Assembly (NCBI RefSeq): GCF_003464165.1
Contig: NZ_QSEK01000051.1
Span: forward strand, 1 to 8,115
Direction: 5' to 3'
DNA: 8,115 nucleotides
DNA from: Eubacterium sp. AM49-13BH
GTDB taxonomy: Bacteria > Bacillota > Clostridia > Lachnospirales > Lachnospiraceae
Below are positions 6,781 to 8,115 of the stretch, piece after piece (the stretch's first letter is position 1; each line of letters begins with the position of its first letter). The position numbers and the translations under genes were made by a program. The notes under the pieces were generated by a model. It had not been told where the DNA came from, searched no databases, and was given only the letters and a program-made list of their open reading frames with translations.

Positions 6781-7992
6781 TTATTGAATCATTTCTCTAT
6801 ATTGAGAAGGAGTCATGTTTTTGATTTTTTTGAAAAGCTTGGTGAAATAATTAACATCTGTAATTCCACATTGTACAGCAATGTCCTGTATAGGAAGCTT
6901 GGTTGTATTGAGCAGGTAGATAGCGTGTTCAATACGTTTATTATTAACAAAATTAGTGAGCGTTGAGCCGGTTTCACGTTTAAACAGAGAAGATACATAA
7001 CTGCTGTTTAAAGCAAATTCAGCAGAAATAGCATTAAGGCTGAGATCATCAGTAAGGTTAAACGAGATATAATTAATAATATTTTGGACAGGTTTGCTAT
7101 ATTTTCTTAAAGAATAAGATTGAACAAGCAGACAATATTTACGCGTGATTTCATTTTCCAGGGTTTCAAGCTGGGCAATTGTGGTACAGGATTCTATCCT
7201 GATAGCAAATTTGCGTGATATCTCATCAAGATGAATAGGATGAACATATGCTGATTGGGCAGCTTTCCTGCAAAGGGTATTAAGAATTATCATGAAATTC
7301 TTTCTATCGCGGATTGAATCTGACAGGCGGGGTTTAATTCCAGATGAATTAAGATGAGCAAGCTTGTCAATTGATTCAAAATCACCATGAGCAACATATT
7401 CCATCAGAAGAGATTCATCATTATAGCGTTGTTCAAGAACTTCAATGGATTGCTTTGTCGGTTCGGGGGTATAATCATTGTACATGTATTCAGAAGCATT
7501 TTTATTAAGAAAATGTTTTTTCTCAAGTGTGTAACTGCTCCACAATTTACTACATAAACAGTTTATAATTGCTTCTATACATCGTTCATCTGCAAATACC
7601 GGGAGTGCGGCATAATAAAGCTGCATAAAATCAGTAAATCTTGGTGGTATTGAATTGTATGAACATAAATCATCAATTCTTTGATTGGTAAACTTTTCAA
7701 ATGAAAAAGGTCCGGCAAAGAAAGCTTTTTTTGAGTCGGGCAATTTAATATATATATAATCACAAGCGAAACTGTCATGAATTAGAAGAATTGTATTATT
7801 TTTGCCAGAACAGTTAATAAAGTTCTGAAATGTTTCTTTATGATTAATTAAAAATGCATCACTGAGGATAGTTTTTCTTAATTCACCATCATATCTGTCA
7901 TCCCAGAGAAATGGTGTGTCAATTATATAAGATGGGATTTTTATCTTAGATAATAGTTCCATGGTGTAGTCCAGATATACTTTATAGTTCAT
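6781..7992 (-). CDS. AraC-family transcriptional regulator with unassigned N-terminal sensor
   Basis: A 403-residue regulator. The C-terminal AraC/XylS DNA-binding domain spans about 302-400 and has two helix-turn-helix units. The first is LSLNAISAEFALNSSYVSSLFK (317-338), and the second is the IQDIAVQCGITDVNYFTKLFKK block (368-389) ending in MTPSQYRE. Residues about 180-295 form a helical linker with HGDFESIDKL, RDRKNFMIILNTLCRKAA and VHPIHLDEIS, a pattern I know from other Clostridia AraC proteins. Residues 1 to about 170 look like a cytoplasmic sensor with no membrane segment; I cannot name the fold or ligand. The start is the ATG at 7992-7990, preceded by GGAGG (8002-7998) five bases away. 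A TTG at 8004 is in frame but overlaps that ribosome site. The position beside uxuAB and the shared TGACATGT sites suggest control of sugar-acid or pectin-related genes, possibly a divergent gene beyond the edge. Confidence 0.88.
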   Translation of the reverse strand: MNYKVYLDYTMELLSKIKIPSYIIDTPFLWDDRYDGELRKTILSDAFLINHKETFQNFINCSGKNNTILLIHDSFACDYIYIKLPDSKKAFFAGPFSFEKFTNQRIDDLCSYNSIPPRFTDFMQLYYAALPVFADERCIEAIINCLCSKLWSSYTLEKKHFLNKNASEYMYNDYTPEPTKQSIEVLEQRYNDESLLMEYVAHGDFESIDKLAHLNSSGIKPRLSDSIRDRKNFMIILNTLCRKAAQSAYVHPIHLDEISRKFAIRIESCTTIAQLETLENEITRKYCLLVQSYSLRKYSKPVQNIINYISFNLTDDLSLNAISAEFALNSSYVSSLFKRETGSTLTNFVNNKRIEHAIYLLNTTKLPIQDIAVQCGITDVNYFTKLFKKIKNMTPSQYREMIQ

Positions 7993-8027
7993 ATAAACCT
8001 CCAATCTCTATCAGTTTTTATTACTAT

Positions 8028-8058
8028 ATTATAATAACAGAAGAAAACAAAAATTCAA
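8028..8058 (-). promoter_or_regulatory. Probable promoter of the araC-family gene
   Basis: On the minus strand a perfect TATAAT lies at 8033-8028. The best -35 candidate, TTGAAT (8058-8053), is 19 bp upstream, which is weak in spacing. This would give a leader of about 28 bases before the ATG. The poor -35 suggests a promoter that is weak or needs an activator. Confidence 0.45.
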
Positions 8059-8073
8059 AGCATAAAAATAAAC

Positions 8074-8083
8074 TGACATGTCA
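8074..8083. promoter_or_regulatory. Perfect palindrome TGACATGTCA, probable operator (copy 1)
   Basis: This 10-base perfect palindrome matches nine of ten bases of both sites in the uxuA promoter. It lies 41 bp upstream of the araC -10 element and begins one base inside a CTGACA (8073-8078) that could act as a rightward -35. This mirrors the TTGACA/operator overlap before uxuA. A GntR-type dimer is the expected ligand. Confidence 0.55.
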
Positions 8084-8101
8084 CACTGCATAAAAATAAA
8101 C

Positions 8102-8111
8102 TGACATGTCA
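8102..8111. promoter_or_regulatory. Perfect palindrome TGACATGTCA, probable operator (copy 2)
   Basis: This is the same palindrome as at 8074-8083, exactly 28 bp further on. The overlapping CTGACA (8101-8106) could be the -35 of a rightward promoter whose -10 would fall just beyond the window. If so, a divergent gene controlled like uxuA begins outside the view. Confidence 0.5.
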
Positions 8112-8115
8112 CACT

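Larger units (their letters stand above)
8060..8115. repeat. Two exact tandem copies of a 28-bp unit at the window edge
   Basis: Positions 8060-8087 and 8088-8115 are identical base for base, starting GCATAAAAATAAAC and ending CATGTCACACT. The second copy ends exactly at the last base of the window, so the true copy number is unknown. There is no spacer, so this is not a CRISPR array. Each unit carries one operator-like palindrome. A short overlap artefact at a sequence end could produce the same picture. Confidence 0.9.

Noticed and set aside
7993..8004. TTG at 8004 as the araC start, adding four residues
   Set aside because: This TTG overlaps the GGAGG ribosome site that serves the ATG at 7992.
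8060..8115. CRISPR array
   Set aside because: The two copies abut without a spacer, and there is no cas gene; the unit is better explained as a tandem operator.

Overview
The window is AT-rich, densely packed DNA, read as a low-GC Firmicute, most likely a gut Lachnospiraceae relative (Lachnospira, Roseburia or Butyrivibrio type). This rests on the strong GGAGG ribosome binding sites, the preference for AGA/ATA codons, long perfect-stem terminators, and the gene content. The genus is inferred. There is no rRNA, tRNA, CRISPR array, transposase or phage gene.

Left part (1-3168). A small gene of unknown function (59-478, possibly starting further left) ends at a long hairpin. A second hairpin with a T-run follows, then a good extended -10 promoter. 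That promoter drives a PLP-dependent class I/II aminotransferase (766-1950) and, three bases after its stop, a membrane protein that fuses a VanZ-like domain to an RDD domain (1954-3168).

Middle part (3200-6778). This is a hexuronate-catabolism operon: mannonate dehydratase uxuA (3305-4372), fructuronate reductase uxuB (4412-6019) and a GntR/FCD-family regulator (6065-6727). UxuB reduces D-fructuronate to D-mannonate, and UxuA dehydrates that to 2-keto-3-deoxygluconate. These steps serve growth on glucuronate-containing glycans; kdgK, kdgA and uxaC are not in the window. The uxuA promoter (TTGACA, 17 bp, TAGTAT) is covered by two direct copies of TGACATGTTAG, which look like operators. A perfect 21-bp hairpin with A and T tracts on its two sides ends this operon and also the convergent gene to its right.

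Right part (6781-8115). An AraC-family regulator is read leftward (6781-7992). Upstream of it, at the extreme right edge, lie two exact tandem copies of a 28-bp unit, each carrying the perfect palindrome TGACATGTCA. This is a close match to the uxuA operator. The simplest reading is that the GntR protein controls both uxuAB-gntR and a divergent gene just beyond the window, with the AraC protein as a second, local regulator. I saw no clear sign of a wholly new system. The most notable items are the shared operator and its tandem duplication at the edge, the VanZ-RDD fusion paired with an aminotransferase, and the unassigned sensor region of the AraC protein.
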